From contig JAIBDD010000030.1 of NCBI GenBank assembly GCA_024679565.1, positions 1-32,350 of the forward strand: a stretch of DNA of 32,350 nt. Direction: 5' to 3'. The translations under genes and the position numbers were made by a program. The notes under the pieces were generated by a model, which was not told the DNA's origin, did no database searches, and saw nothing but the letters and a program-made list of their open reading frames with translations. This DNA is from Bacteroidota bacterium. GTDB lineage: Bacteria > Bacteroidota > Bacteroidia > NS11-12g > UBA9320. This document shows positions 18,028-26,592 of the stretch, in pieces; positions within the stretch are counted from its first letter, which is position 1, and each line of letters starts with the position of its first letter.

Positions 18028-19221
18028 TTACTTTAAACCTAACTTCTTTTTTGTGCTTTTGCTTAGCGCGTCTTTGTGCACCATGATGTCCATAGTTTTA
18101 TATTGAACATAAGGTATAGAGGCATACATGTAACCATCACAATCGTTTTTTGTACCCCATGAGTTTTTAACGATATAGTACTTCGCTCCTAATTGATCGG
18201 TAACTAAACCTGTGATATGCATTCCGTGATCATCGGTTGTACTATAGTTATCAAATGCGGTTTGCCTCATATCCTGTGTAATTGTTTTTTCCTTTCCAGG
18301 CGTATCAAATTGGTTTCCGCTTCTTTCAGCACCAGCATCACTAAAATGTTTGTTATCCTTTCCAGACATCGACAGTGCTTTATCATCCTCTGGCACAATA
18401 GCCAAACCATTTTTAAAAGAAAAACCTTTTTCGCTTACGTCACTAGCCCATGCAATGGAATAACCAGACATCACTGCGTTTTCCATTTCTGTTGTAAATT
18501 CATTTAAAGGCAAATTATACACAGAACCCCCTACCCAATTATCCGCTACTTCCAAAACAAATGACTGATAAAAAGGCTGGTGTTTATAAGACGTTAGCGT
18601 TACATAGTCGTCCATATTGAGGCCTAAATGATCCCTGAACGACTCCGCCGTAAACGACTCTTCGTTGTACGTAAATGTTTCTGGTAACTTCCCTAAATAG
18701 GCATCTAGCACCCCGCTAATTGCCGCCTTCCATGAAGTTGTAAGTGAGCGCTGACGTATAATGGCATCACACATCCCTTTAAGCACAGCTTCCATTTCAC
18801 TGTGATTATGCGTTTTCGAACCGTAGTTCAAACCTTTGTATTCTGCTTCAGGCACAATTCCATACTTTTTAATCACGTATGGGATGTCGTGGAAGGCTCC
18901 CCCTTGAGAAAAATTCACCTTACCCTGCATGCGCACATACTTAATTGCTTTGTCGTAGTAAGCCATCCTTACGATATACATTTCAGACAACTTGTGCTTG
19001 CCTTTTCCTACGCGCATTACTTCACTTTCAATAAACGAAAGCGCACTAAAACTCCAGCACGTTCCCGTTCTGTCTTGGCTTTGAACCTCGTTAACCTCAA
19101 CGTCTTTCACAACATTGAAGTAATAATGACCATCTTTCTTATTCTTTAGTGTGTCTTGTGCGAACAGTTGTAAGCTAAACAGGCTACACATTAGTGTCAA
19201 TGCAACGACTACTTGTTTCAT
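18028..19221 (-). CDS. Exported C1B (bleomycin hydrolase-like) cysteine peptidase
   Basis: A 397-residue papain-fold peptidase of the PepC/bleomycin hydrolase type. The catalytic residues are Cys55 (RTGTCWSFSA), with Gln49 as the oxyanion residue, His332 (DDHGMHITG) and Asn353 (KNSWGT). It carries a clear signal peptide (residues 1-21, ending LFAQ), so it should act in the periplasm or at the surface; classical PepC and bleomycin hydrolase are cytosolic. ATG 19221 is chosen over a TTG at 19230 three codons upstream. No propeptide of the classic papain type is evident: Cys55 comes soon after the signal. A TACTTTG at 19244-19238 on the minus strand could be its -7 element. Confidence 0.9.
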   Translation of the reverse strand: MKQVVVALTLMCSLFSLQLFAQDTLKNKKDGHYYFNVVKDVEVNEVQSQDRTGTCWSFSALSFIESEVMRVGKGKHKLSEMYIVRMAYYDKAIKYVRMQGKVNFSQGGAFHDIPYVIKKYGIVPEAEYKGLNYGSKTHNHSEMEAVLKGMCDAIIRQRSLTTSWKAAISGVLDAYLGKLPETFTYNEESFTAESFRDHLGLNMDDYVTLTSYKHQPFYQSFVLEVADNWVGGSVYNLPLNEFTTEMENAVMSGYSIAWASDVSEKGFSFKNGLAIVPEDDKALSMSGKDNKHFSDAGAERSGNQFDTPGKEKTITQDMRQTAFDNYSTTDDHGMHITGLVTDQLGAKYYIVKNSWGTKNDCDGYMYASIPYVQYKTMDIMVHKDALSKSTKKKLGLK

Positions 19222-19247
19222 ATAATGCAATTTTGGGCAAAGTATTA

Positions 19248-19275
19248 GAAAAAATTTTTCGAATAAAAATTATTC
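19248..19275 (-). terminator. Weak AT-rich hairpin after the MBOAT gene
   Basis: In the 66-bp gap after the MBOAT stop, the minus strand shows GAATAA/TTATTC arms (19275-19261) followed by T-rich DNA. The stem is AT-only, so it would be a weak terminator at best, and the same stretch may hold the cysteine peptidase promoter. Confidence 0.3.
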
Positions 19276-19287
19276 TATGAACAGCGG

Positions 19288-20805
19288 CTAAAACTGGAAA
19301 TAAATAAACGGTTGGACATCCGCTGTTTTGGCCTGATAACACACAAATATGATTACGGCACACACAAGAACTTTGGCAACATCAGGCACTGTAATGAAAA
19401 ATTCTTTGGCTCTAGTCTTCCAACTAATCGGCAAGAAATGTATGAAGAACCCAAGGGCAATGAGCAGCAAGGGTGTTCTATACTCTACTAGTCTTTCACC
19501 TATTCCACTCCAGTTAAAGTGTTTAGTTATGCGACTCAACATCAACTTTACTTTATCTACGTTGTCTGCCCGGAAGTAAATCCAGCAAAATGCGACGAAA
19601 TGAAATGTAACAACACCTGCAACAATTTTTGAGATTGCGGTATTTTTCCTGCTAATTCCAGGCACGTATCTCATCCAGAGCTTATGTATAGCAAGAGCGG
19701 CTCCATGAAGCCCACCCCAGATAATAAATTTGGTTGCTGCCCCATGCCACAAGCCACCAAGAAGCATGGTTATCATCAGGTTGATGTAGGTTCTGATTTT
19801 CCCCTTTCTGTTTCCGCCAACACTTATATATAAATAGTCTCTCAACCATGTCGACAAAGAGATATGCCACCGTCGCCAAAAATCTGTTATGGACGTTGCT
19901 TTGTAAGGCGAATTGAAATTCAGTGGTAATTGAAACCCGAGCAATGCAGCCAATCCAATTGCCATGTCTGAATAGCCAGAAAAATCGCAATAGATCTGAA
20001 TGCTGTACCCATACACCGCCATTAAATTACTAAAACCAGTATATAGATTTGGATCATCAAAAACACGATCTACAAAGTTGACAGAGATGTAGTCCGATAT
20101 GACCACTTTCTTAAATAGCCCTGTCATTATCAAGTATATCGCCATCCCAAATTGCTCCCGTGTTAGGCTATACTTTTTATAGATCTGAGGGATGAAGTCT
20201 GCAGCTCGAACGATTGGCCCTGCCACCAACTGAGGGAAGAATGTTACAAAGAACCCGAAGTCAACCACATTCTTCGCTGGCTCAATTTGCCTACGATATA
20301 TATCGATGGTGTAACTAAGGGTTTGAAAAGTATAAAATGAGATGCCTACTGGCAAGATGATCTCCGAAACATTAAAATCTGTCCCAAAACCGAAATTGGA
20401 TATCGCGGCCATGAAATTGTAGGTCTCCAAGTTGGTTCCAGCAAAATCGTTAATCAATGTTACGAAGTAGCTTGAATATTTAAAAAAAGCCAGCAACCCT
20501 AAGTTCACAAATAGACTTACGATTAGGAACACACGCCGCTTTACGTCGTCATTAGATTTGTGGATGGCATTACCGCACCAATAATCTACAACTGTTGACA
20601 GCAGTAATAGCCCAAAATACAAGCCGCCTGACTTATAATAGAAAAATAGACTAAAAAGCAGCAGATACACGTTGCGGATTTGCGGTTTTTTATAGAACAA
20701 CCCATACAGGATAAAACCGATGCTAAAAATGAATAAAAATAGGTATTGACTGAAGATCAGTGGAGAGTCTTCAGCGTAAAAAAATATTTCTTTTAGCGTT
20801 AACAT
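19288..20805 (-). CDS. MBOAT-family O-acyltransferase (AlgI/DltB type)
   Basis: A 505-residue polytopic membrane protein with about ten hydrophobic segments. MBOAT hallmarks are present: the DFWRRWHISLSTWLRDY segment with His314, and the LWHGA segment with the presumed catalytic His354. The ASDFxPQIxKKY-like and YCDFSGYSDMAIG segments are typical of AlgI. AlgI-type enzymes move acyl groups, usually acetyl, across the inner membrane for addition to an extracytoplasmic polysaccharide. The SGNH hydrolase gene lies 5 nt upstream, and MBOAT-SGNH pairs are the usual two-component O-acetylation module (compare AlgI with AlgJ/AlgX). The acceptor glycan is unknown. It ends the kdsD-manC-SGNH-MBOAT operon. 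Confidence 0.93.
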   Translation of the reverse strand: MLTLKEIFFYAEDSPLIFSQYLFLFIFSIGFILYGLFYKKPQIRNVYLLLFSLFFYYKSGGLYFGLLLLSTVVDYWCGNAIHKSNDDVKRRVFLIVSLFVNLGLLAFFKYSSYFVTLINDFAGTNLETYNFMAAISNFGFGTDFNVSEIILPVGISFYTFQTLSYTIDIYRRQIEPAKNVVDFGFFVTFFPQLVAGPIVRAADFIPQIYKKYSLTREQFGMAIYLIMTGLFKKVVISDYISVNFVDRVFDDPNLYTGFSNLMAVYGYSIQIYCDFSGYSDMAIGLAALLGFQLPLNFNSPYKATSITDFWRRWHISLSTWLRDYLYISVGGNRKGKIRTYINLMITMLLGGLWHGAATKFIIWGGLHGAALAIHKLWMRYVPGISRKNTAISKIVAGVVTFHFVAFCWIYFRADNVDKVKLMLSRITKHFNWSGIGERLVEYRTPLLLIALGFFIHFLPISWKTRAKEFFITVPDVAKVLVCAVIIFVCYQAKTADVQPFIYFQF

Positions 20806-20810
20806 TAACC

Positions 20811-22049
20811 TTAGTCAAAACGTTTTTCATACCCATCCATAATGCCTTGATAAAGCATCTTACCCTGCAAGACGTAGCCTTCCTCTGAGTAATGAATCAA
20901 ATCGCCACGCGCTAACCCGTCTGATTGCCACTTTTTAATGGCATAATTCCCACCCATAATTTTATTAAAGTCCCAAACGGATGCATCGTATGACTCTGCT
21001 AATTCATAAATGGCTTCAATGACTTGATCGATGTTGGCATTGTGGTAACGGCGTTTGATGTAAAAATCTCCAGGCGTTACAAATAATAGTGACGCATTTG
21101 GGTTACGCTTTTTAACTTTCTTAATCAAAGCTTCGTAAGACTCTTTAAAACAACCTTTGCAAAATAATCTTTCCGACATATAGGCGTCGTTTGTACCTAA
21201 AGATACAATCACTAAATCTGACTCTAGCACTTCAAGTTGTTCGTCGAAGAAGTTATTGCGCAGGTAAGACTTCGCATAGGCCCCGTTTAAGCCAATCGCA
21301 TTATATACAACTCCTGGATTTGAGTTTTCGAAACTCATCCCAAATAGCTGAAAATAGCCTTGCTCCTCAAACTTTTCAAAGGCCAACCACAAGCTGTCTT
21401 GCACATTATTAAAAAATATTTCAGACACCGAACTATTGATTGGTTGATAGTCAAAATCCATTGTTAAACTATCAGAATCGAGTAAGTTAACATCGAAACT
21501 TAGTGGCGTATGATAACTAAATAGTTTTAGCCTATCGAACTCGTAATTCATATCCCCATCCAAGTTAGGATTAAGACGCAAATACGCCGTACTGTCAAAC
21601 GTTGTAGCCGTTGCTCCACAGATCCCGAAATTACAATGGTCGCGATACGATATACTTCTGCAACCAGACCACTGACCGTCATATTGAATACCCACATTTA
21701 AGGGGCTGTTACTTCGTATTAATCTAAATGGAAAAACAAAACCTCTGCCTCCATTCCCGAAAGTTTTTTGGAACAACTTTCGAGCCGTATGGGTAAGAAA
21801 ATCAGCTTGAATATGGCTATCACCAATGTGCGTAATCACCACTTTTTGTTGTTTCTCGTGCACGTAATTATCTAACGCTCCGTAAAACAGATTTAAATTT
21901 TCAGGCTGAAAGACAACATTTTTAGAATAATCAACAGACTTATATTCTGGAAAATAAATAGGCAAAGAGGTTGAGGTAGATGTAGTAAACGAAGTACTAA
22001 TCACTGCAAACCCAAGACCTAACAACCCAAATAAAAACCTTTGTATCAA
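20811..22049 (-). CDS. Exported SGNH/GDSL hydrolase-fold protein, probable O-acetyltransferase partner
   Basis: A 412-residue protein with an N-terminal hydrophobic signal or anchor (about 3-20). SGNH residues are visible: Ser78 in HIGDSHI, a GTNDAY block (Asn of block III), and a C-terminal DLIHYSEEGY with Asp383 and His386, completing a Ser-Asp-His triad. Next to an MBOAT acyltransferase this fits the periplasmic half of a polysaccharide O-acetylation system, though some relatives act as esterases. The start is notable: the only reasonable codon is TTG at 22049, which overlaps the manC TGA as TTGA (4-nt gene overlap). No ATG lies nearby, and a later start would remove the signal peptide. 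Confidence 0.88.
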   Translation of the reverse strand: MIQRFLFGLLGLGFAVISTSFTTSTSTSLPIYFPEYKSVDYSKNVVFQPENLNLFYGALDNYVHEKQQKVVITHIGDSHIQADFLTHTARKLFQKTFGNGGRGFVFPFRLIRSNSPLNVGIQYDGQWSGCRSISYRDHCNFGICGATATTFDSTAYLRLNPNLDGDMNYEFDRLKLFSYHTPLSFDVNLLDSDSLTMDFDYQPINSSVSEIFFNNVQDSLWLAFEKFEEQGYFQLFGMSFENSNPGVVYNAIGLNGAYAKSYLRNNFFDEQLEVLESDLVIVSLGTNDAYMSERLFCKGCFKESYEALIKKVKKRNPNASLLFVTPGDFYIKRRYHNANIDQVIEAIYELAESYDASVWDFNKIMGGNYAIKKWQSDGLARGDLIHYSEEGYVLQGKMLYQGIMDGYEKRFD

Positions 22050-23122
22050 ATGAATTTTCCGTTGTGGCTGCCTTTAACGTCGTTAACGATTCGTTTTACT
22101 TCTTGCTCATTTTCCTTATTGCAAATAAGCAAAGCGTCTTTGGTGTCCAAAACAAACAAGTCTTGAACGCCTTCTAAAACAACCAATTTGTCTTTTGACG
22201 AAACAACCAAGTTACCTTCTGATGAAGACAACTCTACGTTTTCACCAATTATTACATTTCGATCTTCATTTTTATCCGCAACGTCATACAGCGACTTCCA
22301 TGTTCCTAGATCGGACCACCCAAAAGCTGATGGCAAAACATAAACGTTTTCTGACTTTTCAATTATTCCGTAATCAATCGAAATATTTTGGCAAGCAGGA
22401 TATACTTGGTCAATTAATCCGGTTTCCTTTTCCGTGTAATATGCTGATGTTTCTGATGAAAACAGTTCAGCCATATCAGGCAAATGCTGATCGAATGCTT
22501 TAGTAATTGCACCAACCGACCATATAAAAATACCCGCATTCCATAGGAAGTCTCCACTTTCAACAAATTGTTTGGCTAACTCCAAGTTTGGTTTTTCAAG
22601 AAATGTTTTGACTTGGTGTATTCCTGGTTCAACATCAGCTTCTTGAAACTGAATGTACCCATAACCCGTGTCCGGTCTGCTGGGTTTAATGCCCAAAGTC
22701 ACCAATGCGTCGTTAGATTCTGCGAACTGCATGGCTGACTGAACTTGTTTATTGAACGCTTCGGTATCCATAATTAAGTGATCAGAAGGTGCCACTACAA
22801 CCACTGAATTAGGGTCTTTGGATTCAATTTTATAACACGCATACGCAATACACGCTGCCGTGTTTTTGGCAACCGGTTCGCCTAATATTTGGTTATCATT
22901 AATATTAGGGAGTTGTTCCTTAATTAAATCTCTATATGCCTCATTGGTCACAATGTAGATGTTGGACTCAGGCATTATGTTAGAAAAACGCTTATACGTC
23001 ATCTGAAGAAGCGACTCACCTAAACCTAAAATGTCTAAAAATTGCTTGGGTTTTGTCACCCTACTCACTGGCCAGAAACGAGTACCTACTCCTCCTGCCA
23101 TTATCACTGCATACTTATTCAT
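22046..23122 (-). CDS. manC: Mannose-1-phosphate guanylyltransferase
   Basis: A 358-residue nucleotidyltransferase that makes GDP-mannose from mannose-1-phosphate and GTP. The N-terminal signature GGVGTRFWPVSR is at 10-21 and the TKPKQF loop at 23-28. It is the short form, without the C-terminal phosphomannose isomerase cupin of bifunctional ManC/AlgA (about 470 residues). GDP-mannose feeds mannose-, fucose- or rhamnose-derived sugars of surface glycans. The ATG overlaps the kdsD stop as TAATG, and the TGA overlaps the TTG start of the SGNH gene. Substrate specificity is assigned by family and could extend to related sugars. Confidence 0.93.
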   Translation of the reverse strand: MNKYAVIMAGGVGTRFWPVSRVTKPKQFLDILGLGESLLQMTYKRFSNIMPESNIYIVTNEAYRDLIKEQLPNINDNQILGEPVAKNTAACIAYACYKIESKDPNSVVVVAPSDHLIMDTEAFNKQVQSAMQFAESNDALVTLGIKPSRPDTGYGYIQFQEADVEPGIHQVKTFLEKPNLELAKQFVESGDFLWNAGIFIWSVGAITKAFDQHLPDMAELFSSETSAYYTEKETGLIDQVYPACQNISIDYGIIEKSENVYVLPSAFGWSDLGTWKSLYDVADKNEDRNVIIGENVELSSSEGNLVVSSKDKLVVLEGVQDLFVLDTKDALLICNKENEQEVKRIVNDVKGSHNGKFI

Positions 23123-24108
23123 TATAAAATGCCTTCTCTATTTAAATCGTGTATATGAACCATGCCCATATACTGCTGTCCTTCAAGTACGACCACTTGA
23201 CTTATTTTTTTCTCTCTCATTATGGCAGAAGCTTCAGCTGCCAAATCACTTGATTGCATGCTGATTGGATTCGCTCCCATAATATCCTTGGCTGTGAGAC
23301 TATCTATTCCATCCTCACGCTCTAACATTCTGCGAATATCGCCATCGGTTATCACACCTATGACATTTTCGTTGTTTAAAACTGTAACCGCACCCAACCG
23401 CTTCTTCGTTAATTCCATGATCACCTCACGGATTGTTGCATCTGGCTCAACTATTGGTTTGTCGTTCAAAGAAGCGAGGTCGCCTAAAGTCGTATATAGT
23501 CGTTTACCCAAAGCTCCTCCGGGATGGTATCGAGCAAAATCAGAAGACGTAAATCCTCTCGCTTTAAGCAAACATACAGCCAAAGCATCCCCCATAGCCA
23601 ATTGAGCTGTTGTACTCGTGGTAGGCGCTAAATTGTTTGGGCATGCCTCTTTATCAGTAGACACATCTAGGTTATGCTTAGCGTTTTTCGCAAGAAACGA
23701 GCCTAAGTCTCCAACCATCGCTGCCAAAACATTACCTGATTGTTTAATCAAAGGCACCAACGCTTTTATTTCCGGCGTATTCCCACTCTTGGATATGCAG
23801 ATTACGATATCATCTTTTTGGATCATACCTAAATCACCGTGGACGGCATCAGCTGCGTGCATAAACACCGCAGGAGTCCCTGTACTATTTAGTGTAGCCA
23901 CTATTTTGGTGCCGATTGCGGCACTTTTACCAATTCCTGTAACAACTACGCGGCCTTTGGCATCCAAAATAACATTGACTAGATCAACAAAATCTTCATT
24001 AAGCTGCTCCTCTAATCGCTTTACAGCGGTTGCTTCCATTGCAATCGTCTCCTTGGCCCAACCCAGTACTTCCTCTTTGTTTTGCAAAAGCTTATCTATT
24101 TGATGCAA
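23122..24108 (-). CDS. kdsD: Arabinose-5-phosphate isomerase, KdsD/KpsF/GutQ family
   Basis: A 328-residue protein with an SIS domain (about 45-180; TGIGKSAAIGTKIVATL with Lys61, then HGDLGM and SKSGNTPEI) and two CBS domains (about 210-328). The family converts ribulose-5-phosphate to arabinose-5-phosphate, the first step to Kdo of lipopolysaccharide. The best start is TTG at 24108: the frame has no upstream ATG or GTG, and the first ATG (codon 24) would cut into the conserved KETIAMEA helix. A second TTG lies seven codons in. It diverges from recQ across 90 bp, a pairing I recall from other Bacteroidota. It begins the glycan operon. Confidence 0.92.
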   Translation of the reverse strand: MHQIDKLLQNKEEVLGWAKETIAMEATAVKRLEEQLNEDFVDLVNVILDAKGRVVVTGIGKSAAIGTKIVATLNSTGTPAVFMHAADAVHGDLGMIQKDDIVICISKSGNTPEIKALVPLIKQSGNVLAAMVGDLGSFLAKNAKHNLDVSTDKEACPNNLAPTTSTTAQLAMGDALAVCLLKARGFTSSDFARYHPGGALGKRLYTTLGDLASLNDKPIVEPDATIREVIMELTKKRLGAVTVLNNENVIGVITDGDIRRMLEREDGIDSLTAKDIMGANPISMQSSDLAAEASAIMREKKISQVVVLEGQQYMGMVHIHDLNREGIL

Positions 24109-24198
24109 ATTAAATTTTTTTTGCTGTGAAACTGAAAGTTTTACTAATTTAGTGCTACAAAGAAACCTTCAAGATAAAACATAGGAGAGCGGGAGTAG

Positions 24199-26391
24199 AT
24201 GACACAGCAGACGTTAAATTTAAAGAAAAGTTTAAAGGACTTTTTTGGATTCGATTCATTCAAAGGGAATCAAGAAGCGGTAATACAAGCCATTCTTGAA
24301 GGGAAAGACAGCTTTGTAATTATGCCAACAGGTGCTGGCAAGTCACTTTGCTACCAACTTCCTGCACTAATGCAAGAAGGAACTGCGATTATCATTTCTC
24401 CATTAATTGCGTTAATGAAGAATCAAGTTGATTCCATTCGAGGTTTCGGGGAAAGTGACGCCGTTGCACACTTTCTGAATTCTTCCTTAACCAAAACTCA
24501 GGCTACCATCGTAAAATCCGATGTAATGAGCGGCAAGACTAAAATGCTCTATGTGGCTCCAGAAACACTCAAAAAGGAAGAAACGGTCGATTTTCTGCGT
24601 TCTGTTAAAGTATCCTTTGTAGCCGTAGATGAAGCCCATTGTATTAGTGAGTGGGGTCATGATTTTAGACCAGAATACAGAAGAATAAAAGAAATTATCA
24701 AAGCGATTGACGATGTACCGATGGTTGCTTTAACAGCTACAGCGACACCAAAGGTTCAGTTTGACATCCAAAAAAACCTCAACATGATTGACGCTGAGGT
24801 TTTCAAATCGTCATTTAATCGCGACAATTTATACTATGAAGTAAAAGCGAAAGGTAAAAAAGGTCAAACCTTAAAAGACATCTTATCTTTTATAAACAAA
24901 AGACAGGGGAAATCAGGGATTATCTATTGCTTAAGCCGAAAAAAGGTTGAAGAGGTCGCTGAAATTCTTGCTGCCAACGGTGTTAAAGCACTGCCTTATC
25001 ACGCTGGCTTAGACGCTAAAACCAGATCTAGCCATCAAGACAAGTTCCTTATGGAAGAGGCCGATGTTATTGTTGCCACCATTGCCTTTGGCATGGGAAT
25101 TGACAAACCTGACGTTCGATTCGTAATTCACTATGATGTCCCCAAAAGCTTGGAAGGTTATTATCAAGAAACGGGTAGATCGGGTCGAGATGGGAAAGCA
25201 GGAGATTGTGTATTATTCTACAATCCGAACGATAACGAAAAGCTAGAGAAATTTTTAAAAGACAAACCTGTTGCCGAACGAGAGATTGGAACGCAACTCA
25301 TACTAGAGATGGCTTCGTTTGCCGAAAGTGCGCAGTGCAGACGTAAGTTTTTATTGCACTACTTCGGCGAAAATTTTGATGCAGATAATTGCAACAAAAT
25401 GTGTGACAATTGTCGTCATCCAAAGACCATGATTGACGTAAGTGAGCAATTTATTCAGATGTTGGAAGTGGTAAAAGCCACCGACGGCCGTGTGGATATG
25501 AAACACATCGTAAATATTATGGTGGGCAAAGCCTCCAACGATGTAAAAGCGCACAAACACAATTTGCTTCCACAATTTGGCGTAGGTAAGGCACAAGGTG
25601 AAATGTTTTGGAAAAGCACTGTTCGTCTTGCGCTTTTAAATAACCTCTTAGAAAAAAATATTGAAAAATATGGCCTCATCAGTATTCTTGACAAAGCTGA
25701 AGAGTTTTTAAAGACCCCAAGAAAGGTTTTAATGCCGGTTGATACGGAGTTTGAAAGCGTAAACGATTCAGATTTCGAGAACGTCCAGTTGGAAACACTT
25801 CACGACGAAGACCTGTACCAAAAATTAAAAACGTTACAACGGGAAGTTGCCAAACAAAAAAATCTTCCACCGTATGTTATTTTCCAAGAATCTTCTTTGG
25901 AAGACATGGCTACAAAATACCCAATCACCATGGAAGAGATGGAAAACATCTCAGGTGTTGGAAAAAACAAAGCCCTTAAGTTTGGGAAGCCATTTATAGA
26001 ACTGATAGGCATATACGTTGAAGAGAACAATATTGATCGGCCAGAAGACTTGGTGCTTAAAACTGTGGCCAACAAATCTGGGAAAAAGATTGCCATCATA
26101 CAGAATATTGATAAAAAATTGAGCATTGACGACATCGCACGGTCGTTGGCGTTTAATGTTCAAGAGTTGCTCGACGAGATGGAACGCATTGTCTATTCAG
26201 GTACGAAGTTAGATTTCACCTATTACATTGAAGAGCTGATTGACGATGATGTAAAAGAAGAAATTTTCGATTATTTCAGATCAACAGAAGACAATGATCT
26301 GGATGCTGCTGTCAATGAGTTTGACGGAGATTTCACTCATGACGAAATGCAGCTATTTCGAATACAGTTTATTAGCGAAGTAGCTAATTAA
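24199..26391 (+). CDS. recQ: ATP-dependent DNA helicase RecQ
   Basis: A 730-residue 3'-5' helicase for recombination and fork repair, longer than E. coli RecQ (about 610). The helicase core shows the P-loop PTGAGKS (43-49), DEAH at 144-147 with the RecQ-type aromatic-rich loop after it, and motif VI QETGRSGRDG (323-332). The RQC zinc site uses Cys380, Cys398, Cys402 and Cys405, then a winged helix. An HRDC-like domain (about 525-610) is followed by about 120 extra residues with a helix-turn-helix-like stretch and an acidic end. ATG 24199 is preceded by GGAGAG and GGGAG, purine-rich for this phylum. It is transcribed alone, diverging from kdsD. Confidence 0.96.
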   Translation: MTQQTLNLKKSLKDFFGFDSFKGNQEAVIQAILEGKDSFVIMPTGAGKSLCYQLPALMQEGTAIIISPLIALMKNQVDSIRGFGESDAVAHFLNSSLTKTQATIVKSDVMSGKTKMLYVAPETLKKEETVDFLRSVKVSFVAVDEAHCISEWGHDFRPEYRRIKEIIKAIDDVPMVALTATATPKVQFDIQKNLNMIDAEVFKSSFNRDNLYYEVKAKGKKGQTLKDILSFINKRQGKSGIIYCLSRKKVEEVAEILAANGVKALPYHAGLDAKTRSSHQDKFLMEEADVIVATIAFGMGIDKPDVRFVIHYDVPKSLEGYYQETGRSGRDGKAGDCVLFYNPNDNEKLEKFLKDKPVAEREIGTQLILEMASFAESAQCRRKFLLHYFGENFDADNCNKMCDNCRHPKTMIDVSEQFIQMLEVVKATDGRVDMKHIVNIMVGKASNDVKAHKHNLLPQFGVGKAQGEMFWKSTVRLALLNNLLEKNIEKYGLISILDKAEEFLKTPRKVLMPVDTEFESVNDSDFENVQLETLHDEDLYQKLKTLQREVAKQKNLPPYVIFQESSLEDMATKYPITMEEMENISGVGKNKALKFGKPFIELIGIYVEENNIDRPEDLVLKTVANKSGKKIAIIQNIDKKLSIDDIARSLAFNVQELLDEMERIVYSGTKLDFTYYIEELIDDDVKEEIFDYFRSTEDNDLDAAVNEFDGDFTHDEMQLFRIQFISEVAN

Positions 26392-26431
26392 AAATTCTTC
26401 AAAAAAGTTTACGCTTTACATTTTCTATTAC

Positions 26432-26439
26432 TAAATTTG
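26432..26439 (+). promoter_or_regulatory. -7 element for tRNA-Gln
   Basis: TAAATTTG matches TAnnTTTG, with a TTTA at 26408-26411, about 20 nt upstream, as a one-mismatch -33 element. Transcription would begin only a few bases before the mature tRNA 5' end at 26450. Confidence 0.55.
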
Positions 26440-26449
26440 CACCCTTATT

Positions 26450-26520
26450 TGCCCGATCGTCTAATGGCAGGACAGCTGTTTTTGGTACAGCTTGTGGAGG
26501 TTCGAATCCTTCTCGGGCAA
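26450..26520 (+). tRNA. tRNA-Gln (anticodon TTG)
   Basis: The cloverleaf folds fully. Acceptor TGCCCGA pairs with TCGGGCA (7 bp), the D arm is GTC/GAC, anticodon stem GCTGT/ACAGC encloses the loop TTTTGGT with TTG at positions 34-36, and T stem GGAGG/CCTTC encloses TTCGAAT. The discriminator base is A (26520). CCA is not encoded. It reads CAA and, by wobble, CAG codons. Confidence 0.95.
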
Positions 26521-26526
26521 CAAAAA

Positions 26527-26541
26527 GTCAGTTAAACTGAC
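26527..26541 (+). terminator. Palindrome after tRNA-Gln, possible terminator or processing hairpin
   Basis: GTCAGTT-A-AACTGAC is a perfect 15-bp palindrome six bases after the tRNA. Only a short TTT follows, so it would be a weak terminator; it may also cap the tRNA precursor or mark the start of the prs promoter region. Confidence 0.35.
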
Positions 26542-26561
26542 ACGTTTATGATAACCAGTTG

Positions 26562-26569
26562 TACTTTTG
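26562..26569 (+). promoter_or_regulatory. -7 element for prs-rplY
   Basis: TACTTTTG matches TAnnTTTG and lies 23 nt before the prs ATG, the same octamer and spacing as at the giant gene. ACCAG and CTGGT flank it as a 5-bp inverted repeat (26554-26575), which could be an operator. Confidence 0.5.
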
Positions 26570-26592
26570 GCTGGTGAAAGTGAAACGATATT

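Noticed and set aside
23618..24103. A 161-codon plus-strand frame
   Set aside because: It is wholly antisense to kdsD, whose SIS and CBS motifs are intact; it has no family features.
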